A DNA stretch of 64,000 nucleotides from Bactericera cockerelli (GCA_024516035.1 CM044955.1:50569074-50633073), one strand, 5' to 3'. Shown: positions 1 through 14,500, numbered from the stretch's first letter. Made by a program: numbers and translations. Notes: generated from the sequence alone by a model not told the origin.

Positions 1-1178
1 NNNNNNNNNNNNNNNNNNNNNNNNNNNNNNNNNNNNNNNNNNNNNNNNNNNNNNNNNNTTGAAATGGGGATGTCAACATAATGTTGGGGTTACATTTTCA
101 ACATTAAATGGGATGGGGTGTTCATTTTTTCAAATTAAATTTTAAAGTTATTTATTTCAACTTTAATTTAGGGTAATTTTCAAACATTAATTTAAATTAT
201 GTATTTCAAAAAAAAAAATTGGAGTTCGGGTTTCATTATGTTCAACATTGGTTCTAATGTACATATTAAATTTTAATTGTTATTTTCAATTTTAAATTTT
301 ACCAAGGTCCGGTCAATATTCGGGAAAGAGGCCGGGGAAAGAGGGAGATTGCACTTCTCATTTCGTAAAGAAGTCACCCCTTACCACACCCAGCCGTATT
401 CACGTGTTCACTCATCAACCCCTAAAAAACCATGATTATTATTTTTAAAGGGGATTGCACAATACATAATTTTAAAAACCCAAAGGGAATTTTATATTAA
501 AAAGCACTACATAATTTTAAGAACTAAAGGGATATTTTATTAAAAAGGGAGGGCACAATACAGGAAATTAAAACCCAAATATATTATTATTAAGGATTTC
601 AAAATACATTAATATTAGAAACTTAAGGATATAATTTTTAAGATTCACAATACATGAATATTAGAAATCGAGCCCATTTTTTCCTCTCTTTTTATCCAAG
701 TTTCTTTTTAATAGGTTAATAGGGAAAATCCCTTTTAAGATAAATTTTCCCCTAATCTCCATACCAATATTTATATCCACTTTCGCTTAACCTTTTTTGC
801 CAAAAAACTGTTCATAATCTTGTGATTACACAAATAATTTACCCCATCATCATGGCACCAAATATACCTTCTCGTTCCTCATAATTAACAACGCCCAAAA
901 AATGAGGAAACTTAAAATCAATCATATTCAAATTCAAACCCCGAGTCTCCTATTTTCCCAACCCCCTCGGTGAATTAATTAAACGGGTTAAAAATTTTCC
1001 AGCAAAGGGAAGATGCAACCCCGCTTCCCGTTTTAACTTAATCCCCAAAAAACATTTAAAAATAAAAAAAAAATAGTTCTATCTCAATAAATTTACTGGG
1101 GATAAAATAACTTTGAGAAATTTACAAATAGTTTTTTTTAAATATTCACAATGCCCCACTTTATTAAGCATTTAATGA

Positions 1179-1322
1179 AAATAATAACACTCTTTTGAAG
1201 GTAACCCCGGCGGGGTTAAAGTCAAAACATTTTCTACCTCCTAACCCTCAGTGTCTTATTATTATTGGTCACAAACTCAAATAAATGACAAAAAAATGCA
1301 TGCACTGGGTCGGATTCGAGGA
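1179..1322 (-). mobile_element. SINE family 2, 5' truncated
   Basis: Contains GGTGGTTAC-like, GCATTTTCTACC and AACCCTCAG...TTATTATTA segments of the family and the beginning of CACTGGGTCGGATTCGA. It is diverged and lies in the AT-rich intron left of the last exon. Confidence 0.7.
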
Positions 1323-1398
1323 AAATTAGTAGCTCATCAGGGCCTTATTCATAAAAAAAACACCAAAACTGAGAAAAAATATCAGCGGTCCGGAGTTC

Positions 1399-1573
1399 AA
1401 TAATAACACTCTTTAGGGGAAGGTAACCAACAGGTGAGGTTAAAGCTCAAAGCATTTTCTACCCCTAACTCTCAGAATTTTATTATGATGTGGCACAAAC
1501 AATGGGTGGGATTCGAACCTATGGATCCCAACACTACCTGGATTACCAGAGTAGCGCGTTAACCACTTGACTG
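1399..1573 (-). mobile_element. SINE family 2 (tRNA-headed)
   Basis: Minus-strand head GTCAAGTGGTTAACGCGC ... GGTTCGAATCCCACCC, body with CTAACTCTCAGAAT and GGTTAAAGC. The family is also at 35926, 55734, 19637 and 40626. Confidence 0.8.
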
Positions 1574-1717
1574 AAGAAATAAAAAAAGTTAAACAAACTG
1601 AATAAACAAACTAGAAGCTTTTATCATTAGCTTGGGAAAAGAACCTTTGTAAAAATCCAATATTGTTAATAAATAAATAAAATGAAAAAAAAAGTTAGAA
1701 AACAAAAAGGAACCCAC

Positions 1718-1928
1718 CCTCAGCATCCGTGAGCCCTGCATCGTGCACTAGGGACAAGTTCTCCAGGGCCGGGTCGTCAGTGGTGTAGCCCGTGCTCTGG
1801 TTATCCACCAGTAGCGGCTCCGAGGGGTCCTCGTCGCTCCACTCCGACTGGGAGGAGGTCTCGATGCCTCCTATGTCCACCCCTGCCAGGGCGGAGGTCT
1901 TCTCCAGGATGCGACGGACCTCAGCCTC
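1718..1928 (-). CDS. rut: rut-like tail exon (last visible)
   Basis: 211 nt, phase 0 in and phase 1 out; acceptor GATCCCGCAG and donor GAGG|GTGGGT. It encodes [20 protein letters not shown], then [20 protein letters not shown] and [20 protein letters not shown]. The initial [10 protein letters not shown] continues the charged helix of the preceding exon. Further exons must lie to the left of the window. Confidence 0.87.
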
Positions 1929-4900
1929 CTGCGGGATCAAAGCATAGGGTACGTCATCGTGAAAGATGGTAGCCAGACAGTGGAGGAATGACTCAGCATT
2001 CTGCCACTGTCTTTACAAGGAGGCTAATAATTGACAAGGGCTCCCAGAACCAAGCCAATGCTGGTCTACTCCTGTTTATAGTCTCCCAGCCAGTCCCCAT
2101 TATGAAAACAAAAATGTCTCGAGGATGATTTTGCGTAAATTACCGGTCACAAGTACCTTGTCTTTTGCGTAAATTAAGAACAGGATAGTTAGAATAATAT
2201 TGGCGTTAACAACAACTCATTTCTAATAAAAAATGTTGAGAAATGAGTTGTTGCAACGGCATTAGCTAACTCTGTGCTGATCTCTCGCCGAGATTTTAAC
2301 CGGAACTCATCAGCATAAAGTTCCTGAATAAAAAGAACTACTGTTCTTTTATCTTTTAACTAGTGTTCTTTTCATCCATTTAAATTTGATAATGAGTGTT
2401 TTTTTTTCATACAAGAAAAAAAAACACTCATTATCATTTAATTTTTAACATTTAAAAATATCTGTTTTTTTTTCTCATATACTTTAACGAACATGGTTGG
2501 TTTCTTCTGGTTGAGCTCTTTCACCCAACCGAATATTTCCTCCTCTCACTCTCATCTATTCTATCATAACACTTCTACTTTACTCGAGACGTCTTAATTT
2601 GTTAGAAACCATTACTCCTCCCTCTACTTAACCTAGTTAATTCTACTTTAACCTAAATTATTTACTTAAACCCCAGTTATTCTCCCACCTTATCTGAGTC
2701 CATTTTTACCCCATTTCCCCTCCACTCACCTGTTCTCCCCTCCTGCATCCCTTTTTTGAATTTTTTCTCCCCTTTCTTTTTCCATCCGCTCTCCTCATTA
2801 ATCTTACTCTACTCTACTTACACTTTTCCCTCACCTGTCTTCCACCTCCCCTGCTATCCCTTCTCCTCCCCCTCGAATTTCTGTTCTCCACTTCTCCTAT
2901 CCATCTCCCTCTCCCCTAGTCTACACTACTTACCTACTCTACTCTACTTACTCTTCATAGTCATCCCTGTCTCTCCACCTCCTGCTATTCCCTTTCCCTC
3001 CTCCTCGAATCTTTGTTTTCCACTTCTCCCCATCCATTCCCTCTCCTCTAGTTACACTACTCTACCTACTCTACTCTTCTAGTCACTCACTGTCTCTCCA
3101 CCTCCGCTGCTATCTCCTTCTCCCCCTCCCCGAATCTTCTGTTCTCCAGCTTCTCCTCATCCATCTCCTCTCCTCTAGTCTACACTACTCTACTCTACTC
3201 TACTCTACTCTACCTAGTCACTCACCTGTCTCTCCACCTCCGCTGCTATCTCCTTCTCCTCCTCCTCGAATCTTCTGTTCTCCAGCTTCTCCTCATCCAT
3301 CTCCTCTCCTCTAGTCTACACTACTCTACTCTACACTACTCTACTCTACACTAGTCACTCACCTGTCTCTCCACCTCCGCTGCTATCTCCTTCTCCTCCT
3401 CCTCGAATCTTCTGTTCTCCAGCTTCTCCTCATCCATCTCCCTCTCCTCTAGTCTACACTACTCTACACTACTCTACACTACTCTACTTACACTAGTCAC
3501 TCACCTGTCTCTCCACCTCCGCTGCTATCTCCTTCTCCTCCTCCTCGAATCTTCTGTTCTCCAGCTTCTCCTCATCCATCTCCCTCTCCTCTAGTCTACA
3601 CTACTCTACATACTCTACTCTACTCTACTCTACACTAGTCACTCACCTGTCTCTCCACCTCCGCTGCTATCTCCTTCTCCTCCTCCTCGAATCTTCTGTT
3701 CTCCAGCTTCTCCTCATCCATCTCCTCTCCTCTAGTCTACACTACTCTACCTACTCTACTCTACACTAGTCACTCACCTGTCTCTCCACCTCCACTGCTA
3801 TCTCCTTCTCCTCCTCCTCGAATCTTCTGTTCTCCAGCTTCTCCTCATCCATCTCCCTCTCCTCTAGTCTACACTACTTACCTACTCTACACTACTCTAT
3901 CTACACTAGTCACTCACCTGTCTCTCCACCTCCGCTGCTATCTCCTTCTCCTCCTCCTCGAATCTTCTGTTCTCCAGCTTCTCCTCATCCATCTCCCTCT
4001 CCTCTAGTCTACACTACTCTACACTACTCACTCTCTACTCTACTCTACACTAGTCACTCACCTGTCTCTCCACCTCCACTGCTATCTCCTTCTCCTCCTC
4101 CTCGAATCTTCTGTTCTCCAGCTTCTCCTCATCCATCTCCCTCTCCTCTAGTCTACACTACTCTACACTACTCTAACTACTCTACTCTACACTAGTCACT
4201 CACCTGTCTCTCCACCTCCCTGCTATCTCCTTCTCCTCCTCCTCGAATCTTCTGTTCTCCAGCTTCTCCTCATCCATCTCCTCTCCTCTAGTCTACACTA
4301 CTCTACTCTACTCTACTCTATCTACACTAGTCACTCACCTGTCTCTCCACCTCCCTGCTATCTCCTTCTCCTCCTCCTCGAATCTTCTGTTCTCCAGCTT
4401 CTCCTCATCCATCTCCCTCTCCTCTAGTCTACACTACTCTCCTACTCTACTCTACTCTCTCTACACTAGTCACTCACCTGTCTCTCCACCTCCCTGCTAT
4501 CTCCTTCTCCTCCTCCTCGAATCTTCTGTTCTCCAGCTTCTCCTCATCCATCTCCTCTCCTCTAGTCTACTATCTACTACTCTACCTACTACTCTACACT
4601 AGTCACTCACCTGTCTCTCCACCTCCCTGCTATCTCCTTCTCCTCCTCCTCGAATCTTCTGTTCTCCAGCTTCTCCTCATCCATCTCCCTCTCCTCTAGT
4701 CTACACTACTCTACACTCTCTCTACTCTACTCTACACTAGTCACTCCCACCTGTCTCTCCACCTCCCTGCTATCTCCTTCTCCTCCTCCTGAATCTTCTG
4801 TTTCTCCAGCTTCTCCTCTCCATCCTCTCCTCTCCTCTAGTCTCCTACTCTCCTATCTCTACCTACTCTACATCTACACTATCACTCACCTGTCTCTCCA

Positions 4901-7900
4901 CCTCCCTGCTATCTCCTTCTCCTCCTCCTCGAATCTTCTGTTCTCCAGCTTCTCCTCATCCATCTCCTCTCCTCTAGTCTACACTATCTACTCTACCACT
5001 CTACTCTACACTAGTCACTCACCTGTCTCTCACCTCCGCTCTATCTCTTCTCCTCCTCCTCGAACTTCTGTTCTCCAGCTTCTCCTCATCCATCTCCTCT
5101 CCTCTATCTACACTACTCTACTTACTTACCACTAATGTCACTCACTGTCTCTCCACCCCCTGCTATCTCCTTCCTCCTCCTCGATCTTCTGTTCTCCAGC
5201 TTCTCCTATCCATCTCCTCTCCTCTATTACATACTCACTACTATTACACTAGTCCTCACTGTCTCTCACTCCGATCTCCTTCTCCTTCTGAATTTTTTTC
5301 TTTCTATCCTCTCTTTTAGTCTAAATACTCTATTACTTATTACATATCACCACCTGTCTCCACTCCTGTTTTCTTCTCTCGATCTTTGTTAGTTCTCCCA
5401 CCATCTCCTTCTCATTCTCTCTATATAACCATCTACACTATCACTCACCTGTCTCCCACTCCCTGCACTCTTTCCTCTCTCGAATCTTTGTTCCCAGCTT
5501 TCACACTTCTACTCTACTTATACTCTTCTATATTCATAGTCACTACTGTCTCTCCACCTCCCGCTATTCTTCTCCTCCTCCTCGATCTTCTGTTCTCCAG
5601 CTCTCCTCACCATCTCCTCTCCTCTAGTTACATACTCACTACTCTACTCTACTCTACTCTACACTAGTCACCACCTGTCCTCCACTCCCTCTATCCCTTC
5701 TCTCCTCCTCGAATCTTCTGTTCTCCACTTCTCCTCATCCATCTCCTCCAATCTACACTACTATACATACACTAGTCACTCCCTGTCTCTCACCTCCTGC
5801 TATCTCCTTCTCCTCCTCCTCGAATCTTCTGTTCTCCAGCTTCCTCATCATCTCCCTCCTTAGTCTACACTACCTACTCTACTACTACACTAGTCATCAC
5901 CTGTCCTCCACCTCCCTGCTATCTCTTCTCCTCCTCCTGAATCTTCTGTTCTCCAGCTTCTCCCATCATCTCCCTCCTCTGTCTACACACTAAACTTACT
6001 CTACTTACACTATCACTCACCTTCCTCCACCTCGTGCTATCTCTTCCTCCTCCTCGATCTTCTTTCTCCAGCTTCTCCTCATCCATCTCCTTCCTCTATC
6101 TACACACTAATACACTACTACACTAGTCACTACTGTCTCCACTCCTGCTATCTCCTTCTCCTCCTGAATCTTCTGTTTCCAGCTTCTCCTCATCCATCTC
6201 CCTCCTTATACCTCTCTACACACCTACTTACTTACTCTACACTAGTCACCACTGTCTCTCCACTCCCTGCTATCTCCTCTCCTCCTCTCGAATCTTCTGT
6301 CTCCGCTTCTCCTCACCATCTCCTCTCCTCTCTCACTCTTCACACTCTACTCTACCGTCACTCACCTGCCTCACTCCTCTATTCTTCTCCCTCCTGATCT
6401 TCTGTTTCGTTTCTCATCCATCTGTTCTAGTCTACTAACACACACTCTAACTGACTACTGTTTTTTTTTTCTCTCTCATTTTGTTTCGTTTCACATCTCC
6501 CTCATCTACACTACTTACACTACTACTACTCTACCTACACTAGTCACTCACCTGTCTTCCACCTCCGCTGCTATCTCCTTCTCCTCCTCCTCGAATCTTC
6601 TGTTCCAGCTTCTCCTCATCCATCTCCTCTCCTCTAGTCTACACTACTCTACACTACCTACTCTACTCTACTCTACACTAGTCACTCACCTGTCTCTCCA
6701 CCTCCGCTGCTATCTCCTTTCCTCCTCCTCGAATCTTCTGTTCTCCAGCTTCTCCTCATCCATCTCCCTCTCCTCTAGTCTACACTACTCTACACTACTC
6801 TACTCTACTCTACTCTACACTAGTCACTCACCTGTCTCTCCACCTCCACTGCTATCTCCTTCTCCTCCTCCTCGAATCTTCTGTTCTCCAGCTTCTCCTC
6901 ATCCATCTCCCTCTCCTCTAGTCTACACTACTCTAACTACTCTACTCTACTCTACACACTAGTCACTCACCTGTCTCTCCACCTCCGCTGCTATCTCCTT
7001 CTCCTCCTCCTCGAATCTTCTGTTCTCCAGCTTCTCCTCATCCATCTCCCTCTCCTCTAGTCTACACTACTCTACACTACTCTACTCTACTCTACTCTAC
7101 ACTTGTCACTCACCTGTCTCTCCACCTCCGCTGCTATCTCCTTCTCCTCCTCCTCGAATCTTCTGTTCTCCAGCTTCTCCTCATCCATCTCCCTCTCCTC
7201 TAGTCTACACTACTCTACTACACTACTCTACTCTACTCTACTCTACACTAGTCACTCACCTGTCTCTCCACCTCCACTGCTATCTCCTTCTCCTCCTCCT
7301 CGAATCTTCTGTTCTCCAGCTTCTCCTCATCCATCTCCCTCTCCTCTAGTCTACACTACTCTACACTACTCTACTCTACTCTACTCTACACTAGTCACTC
7401 ACCTGTCTCTCCACCTCCGCTGCTATCTCCTTCTCCTCCTCCTCGAATCTTCTGTTCTCCAGCTTCTCCTCATCCATCTCCCTCTCCTCTAGTCTACACT
7501 ACTCTACACTACTCTACTCTACTCTACTCTACACTAGTCACTCACCTGTCTCTCCACCTCCGCTGCTATCTCCTTCTCCTCCTCCTCGAATCTTCTGTTC
7601 TCCAGCTTCTCCTCATCCATCTCCCTCTCCTCTAGTCTACACTACTCTACACTACACCTACTCTACTTACACTAGTCACTCACCTGTCTCTCCACCTCCA
7701 CTGCTATCTCCTTCTCCTCCTCCTCGAATCTTCTGTTCTCCAGCTTCTCCTCATCCATCTCCCTCTCCTTAGTCTACACTACTTACCTACTCTACTCTAC
7801 ACTAGTCACTCACCTGTCTCTCCACCTCCGCTGCTATCTCCTTCTCCTCCTCCTCGAATCTTCTGTTCTCCAGCTTCTCCTCATCCATCTCCCTCTCCTC

Positions 7901-8474
7901 TAGTCTACACTACTCTACACTACTCTACACTACTCTACTCTACTCTACTCTACACTAGTCACTCACCTGTCTCTCCACCTCCGCTGCTATCTCCTTCTCC
8001 TCCTCCTCGAATCTTCTGTTCTCCAGCTTCTCTCATCCACCTCTCGCTCTCTCTACTCTAATATCTACACTACCTACTCTACTCTACTCTACACTAGTCA
8101 CTCACCTGTCTCTCCACCTCCGCTGCTATCTCCTTCTCCTCCTCCTCGAATCTTCTGTTCTCCAGCTTCTCCTCATCCATCTCCCTCTCCTCTACTCTAC
8201 ACTACTCTACACTACTCTACTCTACTCTACTCTACACTAGTCACTCACCTGTCTCTCCACCTCCGCTGCTATCTCCTTCTCCTCCTCCTCGAATCTTCTG
8301 TTCTCCAGCTTCTCCTCATCCATCTCGCTCTCCTCCCCCTCCTCCTTGTCACACCTCTGAGCTGCGAGACCGCCCGCCATCACGCTGCTGCTGGGGAGAG
8401 AAAGATAATCCGTCATTAGGTGATGAGATCTAACCAAACAGAGGGTCATTGAAATTAGAAAAAGCGTAAAAAAC

Positions 8475-8515
<41 letters not shown>

Positions 8516-11500
8516 GATCAATGGGGAAAGAAAGATAATCAGTCATTAGTTGATGAAAAAAAACCACACAGAGGGTCATTGAAATTAGAAAAGGCGTAAA
8601 ATACTTGTTTTTTTTTTTTTTAATCGGATCAAATTTTGTTTTTATTGTTTTACAAAAACAAACACAACACTTTCGATGTATAACATTTATTTTCGGAAGT
8701 AGCTCTCTGCCAATTATGGATATAAAAAATTCAGACAATTCTAATGAAATTTCTCTACATTCTCAATTCAACAAAAAGTCGCAGCAGCACGTTTCCATGT
8801 GTGAATAGTACAATGTGTTCAAGCAGCATTACAAGAAGTAGGTAAATAATGCCTTCCATAATTAACTACTTCTATTCATGTCTATAAATTCACTAATGTC
8901 ATATATTATCATCCCGGTAGCTCAGTGGTAAAGGCGGCACTCCGTGAATCCAGAGGCCGTGGGTTCGAAACCCAGCCGGGACATGACAAGTTAACCTCCC
9001 ATTTGGGATTACCACATAATAATACGTCTTGGGCTTACTGCTGGAATAATGGGACTTGATAGTTCTAATCGGACAGTATAAATAAGGAAATACTATTATT
9101 ATTATTATTGTTTCGATACAATAGGAACTCGGAATCTAAATGTTCAACGGTAAAAGAGTTGAGATGAAAGTTTCTTTCTCAACAAACAAAAAAAATCTCC
9201 CGTGACGCTGGCTTTTCCCGGCCCCACTCAGGCTGGGTGAGGTCAATGTGAGTAGCAGGTTTGTGAGTTTCCTGCGAATGGAGGGTAAAACCCCCGTCGT
9301 GATATGACCATGGCAGTTGAAAGCGACGTTAAACCCCACTAAAAAAAAAAAAAAAAAAAATCTATAAAAACACGATCTAATGTATTATGAATCAGACAAA
9401 GTTAAACCAATTTTCAAAGGGTATTGAGAATTTACCTCTGTTCTTTTCATCACAATCATAATTTTACATCTACAAAAAAGAAAATATAATGTACTGCACG
9501 AGCTTCATAACCTCCTTATAAGGAAAACTATTTGAGGCATGCAAAATTTACCTGAGAATTCAGCATTTCATTCGCATTGCTTCCCACATGCTTTGTACTT
9601 ACCTTTGGAAAGTAGAAAGATATAAAGAATTCCAAGATATGATAGAGACAGAAATACAAGAAGTGCTTTCATTAGACTGTCAGCTGATGTCCTAGGCTCC
9701 TAGAGGCTAACAAAGATAGAGCGGAAAAGGGACCCAAAAGCTTACATGCAGAGCCGTTTTATTTCAAAGATTCCAAAATGCATAAAACATAAGTCGCAGA
9801 CCTGTTTGAACCAAAATCAATCAATATACCAGATTCTACTATCCTCAGTTATATAATTTTCACGACGGGGGTTTTATCCACCATTCAAAACAAATACTCA
9901 AATTAACCTCACCCAGCCCGAGTTGGCCGGGAATAGCCAGCAGAACGTGTATTGTCACGATGACCAAAGATGAATTCGAATCTAGAACGGTCACCAATCC
10001 ATGTCCTCACCACACTGGACGTTGATTAGATTTAGTGATAGCAAGAGAACTGTTGTGTTCAACGTGCCATCTCCACTGTCTAACACTATCTTAACTTCCT
10101 TATCACAACACGACACTACCACCCCGGGTGAAGTGGTTCAGATCTAGGCCTCTAGTTTTAAAACCCAACCAACCCAGATGTTTTTAATGATTCATTTGAG
10201 GTGTTTACCAGGGCCACAGCGACTTCCACTTCAGTAGATCTTATACTATCCTTCCTCTTCAATAAAAACAGGTCTCAATTAATGTGGCCCGCTAAAACGC
10301 AGCTCAGAGCTTAGTACGATATTTTTGCAAGGCTGAAATTAGTCTTCAAAAAATACGCCGATTTAGTACCAAGCAGGGCCATAGCAGCTCTAGTAGCACT
10401 CTGGTATTGTTAGGTAATGATGATCTAAGGCTGTATGCTAATGCTTCATAATTCTAATTTAACTGAAGGAAGCGTTCGAAAAAATAGTCGCCTGCTTCAT
10501 CACCTAAGCTGATTTCGAGTTACGTAAACAAAACGAAAGTTAACCAAACAGAGTCAAACTAAAGGGATTTCTGCGGGGGATGATCAGAACAAACTGTTAT
10601 ATATGTAGTTTATGATATTTACGTTTAATCTATGTGATATGTTCTCATTGAGAAAATTTATCCACAAAGATTATCAGAAGAATGTATTAAATTAAGTATA
10701 CACAAAACGAGAGATCAAACTTCTAATGGATGAAATTATTTCTCATAAACTATGTTAACACGAAAAAAATTCATTCATAATATATACAATATACATATAC
10801 ATTATACATACATAAGTAGGAACACAAGAAATCCGAAGAAACCCAGGAAATAATACAAACTGCCGAAGATCAACTCCTTAAATTTAAACTCCGAAGACAA
10901 CAATTAGCAAAAATACGTAATGAAGTAGAATAGGATACACCATTAAAAAATGCATTAAAAGAACAGCAGAATCAGCAATACATTGAGATACAGAAAAAGA
11001 TAAAGTTATTATAATGGATAAACAGCAATATGATAATAAATCCATTACAGTTGAAAGCGACGTTAAACCCAAATTGAAAAGGGTACGTCCATTAAAAAAT
11101 AGCCGAGACAGCGATAGATAAAGAAGAAGGGTGTATTTGTATAAAGTCAATAGATAACAACAATATAGAAAGTCGATAGAAGACAACCAGGGGCGGAAAC
11201 TACATAATATAGATATAAAGATAGCCGCAAAAGCAATCGATAAAAAGTTCAAGTAAAATATAGCAGAAACAACAAGAGATAAAGAAGATACAGCGATACA
11301 AAGTCGATAGAAGACACCCAGGGGCGCAGGCTACAAGATGCTAGCGAGGGAGGCTCTACATTACCTGAGCTCAGGGGCTGCGGCTAGGGGGGTATTGGCC
11401 GAGGCGAGTTCCTTCTCCTGCTGATGGGCCAGGGCCTGCACGCTGGCTAATACATACCCCTGGGGCCCCGGGTTGTTGCGCATCAGGGCCTGGTCATCCA

Positions 11501-14500
11501 GAAGCTTGCGGATCTGACGCTCGAAGTTCTCGCTGGAGGTGGAGTTGTTGGAGATGGGCACCGGGATCTTGCTGGGGGGTTCCAGGGGCAGCTTCAGCTC
11601 TGTCTGGCTGCAGCTGTCCTTCCTGGAGGAGCGGGTGCTGTTGCTGTTGCTCGCCGAGTCCTCCTTCTCGTTGGAACTGTTCGAGGCCCGCTTCTCCCGC
11701 TTGTCGCTACTGGCCGCTACCGCCGCAGCGACCCGCCGCTGGTCCATGCTCGGTGTCCGCTTCACGCGGGCACCTGCCTTGGGCTCCACCCGATGCTCCA
11801 GGGCGGTCTCTAGAGGTGCAGCGACGGCGACCATGGCCACATGCTGGATGGGTGACATTTTCTCTTTGTTGCGTGGGATCGATCCCGTGCCGGTGCGATT
11901 CCGGTAGGGGGAGTCTTCTGCGGAGGAGAGTGAGGGGAATTATTAGACAGAATCTTTATTCAATTGACATTAATATGTTGCTAAATTTGTATAAGAATAG
12001 GAAGTATTTCTATTGACTCTCAGTTAAAGTCGAAAAGTACCATAAAGCATGAAGAGACTACGATATATCTTATAGGCAGAAATTAGTCTTGAGAGATAGG
12101 ACCAATGACTACTAACTGAGGAAGTAATGCCAACATTGGGTGAAGTAATGCCAAGACTGGGTGAAATTAATGTGGGTAGATGGTTTGTGAGTTCCCCCCG
12201 TTTCGTATGACCTAGAGATAAGCCTTGCAGTTCAACGAGGCAATGCTGCAAGGGTTTTGGGTTGTCACCCAAATGATGATGTCCTGAATAATGTTTTTTT
12301 ATGTTTAATAAAAATATTTCCATGTTAAAATAGATATCAAGCAAGAACTGTCACTCACTCTTGCCGGCACTGTTGCGGCCGGCACTTCCCTTGCCGGAGC
12401 TGCGGGAGCCGGAGTTGCCGGCAGACTTGATGGGGCTGAAGCTGCGGGAGGAGGGCAGGGGGTCCAGGTAGCACTCCTGGGGGATGTAGTCATGCGAGGC
12501 CTTGGGGCTGGTCTCGGGGGAGGAGCAGGGGTTCACCTGGGGGAGATATGTGATAGTAAGTTAGTTATAAAAAAAAAGTTATCATATTTGTGTTAATCAC
12601 TTTCGTGATGTCAAAACTACTCTAACTCGCTTTATTAAATCTACGCTGAAACCGGGACTTGAAACACCGACCTCCAGGGTACAAGTCCGCCGCCTTATCG
12701 ATCAAGCTACTGAGGTCGGTGATATGTGATAGTTAGTACGAGTAGAAAAGAAATAGAAATGTAAAAGATAGTAATTATAATTAAAACAGAAACTAGAACA
12801 AGGCTGCATCCCACGACACAAGGACCATACTACGTAGGTGTGGCCCTTAGTGTGAGATTATTATTAAACATGTTTGATCAAGTTTTATTTACAAATAACA
12901 TAGAATATATATACATAGAAATTAAAACTAACAAAACAAAACTTGATCAAGGGCGGTGCTAATGCCAACGGCACTCTCTTCCGATGACGACAGCCAAAAG
13001 AAACTAGCATAAGTTCAGTTAAAAATATTATGAATTATGTAAACTGTCATTGTTATATATATTTGAACCATTTACTTGTCATGTATTAAATAAATAAAAA
13101 TAAAATAAATACAGGGTGCATCTATATGACGTGACCAGAATTCTAGGGCTGATACAACGCATTACAACGCGTTCATTCAAATTTCAACTCGTTCATTAAA
13201 CATTATTTGTTATTTGTATTAATTTTATATTGTTCTATGTAATCAATGTACATTGTGCTTGACCCGTCAATAAAGAATAAATTAAATATCATACGTAGAT
13301 GTGTTTTGATTATTATGTATAACATAAAACTTACCTGTCATTGAAATATGTACCTATCACAACTCACAACACACATGACACAAAAACAAGAGACCCCCAC
13401 TATATTGGGTCTCTTAGTGTGACAAGTATGTGTAAGACATACAGTTTCACTTTAATATTTCCTATGTGCTATATCTTATATGTATATTTTTTTTTGGCAT
13501 TGGTAGGCAAGGCCATTCCATACAGCCAATCTTATATGTAACTATGTAATGTACAATAAAACATATTATTATTATTGTTTATTAATAAAAAAATAAAAAA
13601 AATAAAATAGATACCTAGTGATTTTGACGAAAATGCTTCTTTTCCAAAATATTATTTTCTGATTTTCCGATTCCGATTGTTCGATTGACTAACCCTCTCT
13701 GCCTTTTTCTGGCACACACGTCATGCATGCATGATAGTCACGGTATTCTGATGTATGTACGTAGTGTGTGACGGCTTTACGTTGCATGGACTATATGTCT
13801 GGTGAAGCTCACCTGTATGTCGGAGGGGAGGGGGCTCACCTGTATGTCGGAGGGGAAGAGAGCTCACCTGTATGTCGGAGGGGAAGAGAGCTCACCTGTA
13901 TGGGGGGAGGGTCCGTGTCGGAGGGGAAGAGAGCTCACCTGTATGTCGGAGGGGAAGAGAGCTCACCTGTATGTCGGAGGGGAAGAGAGCTCACCTGTAT
14001 GTCGGAGGGGAAGAGAGCTCACCTGTATGTCGGAGGGGAAGAGAGTCACTGTATGCGGAGGGGAGAGAGCTCACCTGTATGTCGGAGGGGAAGAGAGCTC
14101 ACCTGTATGTCGGAGGGGAAGAGAGCTCACCTGTATGTCGGAGGGGAGAGAGCTCACCTGTATGTCGGAGGGGAAGAGAGCTCACCTGTATGTCGGAGGG
14201 GAAGAGAGCTCACCTGTATGTCGGAGGGAAGAGAGCTCACCTGTATGTCGGAGGGGAAGAGAGCTCACCTGTATGTCGGAGGGGAAGAGAGCTCACCTGT
14301 ATGTCGGAGGGGAAGAGAGCTCACCTGTATGTCGGAGGGGAAGAGCCACTTGCTCGCGTCGTCGTGGGGGTGCGGGGTGTGCCCCCCGGGTGGTGGAGGG
14401 GAGGGGGAGGCATCTGTGGTCTTGCTGTAGGACTCGTCCGAGGAGGAGAGGGAGGGGGAGTGGTTGAGGGAGGAGATCTCATCCGCGGAGGAGTGGACGC

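Larger units (their letters stand above)
59..1717. other. Intron, AT-rich, SINE relics
   Basis: Bases 1-58 are N. The stretch is AT-rich with poly-A and poly-T runs and two SINE family 2 copies (1179, 1399). I see no exon in it. Confidence 0.7.
8391..11364. other. Intron with SINEs and a small internal repeat
   Basis: Holds a duplicated stretch (8400-8480 and 8525-8605, sharing AACCACACAGAGGGTCATTG-like sequence around a long T run), SINEs at 8912 and 9136, a relic at 9866 and a direct repeat (AAAGTCGATAGAAGACA at 11168 and 11299). No exon seen. Confidence 0.65.

Noticed and set aside
2756..7492. Several plus-strand open frames of 85-129 codons rich in Ser/Leu/Pro
   Set aside because: They lie in the minus-strand exon-end minisatellite; reading CTCC/TCTC repeats on the wrong strand leaves few stops. 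No recognised domain.
8912..8984. Possible tRNA gene (boxes A and B, cloverleaf-like)
   Set aside because: It continues into a SINE body and tail repeated elsewhere; the same applies to the heads at 17930, 35926, 55734 and 59557.
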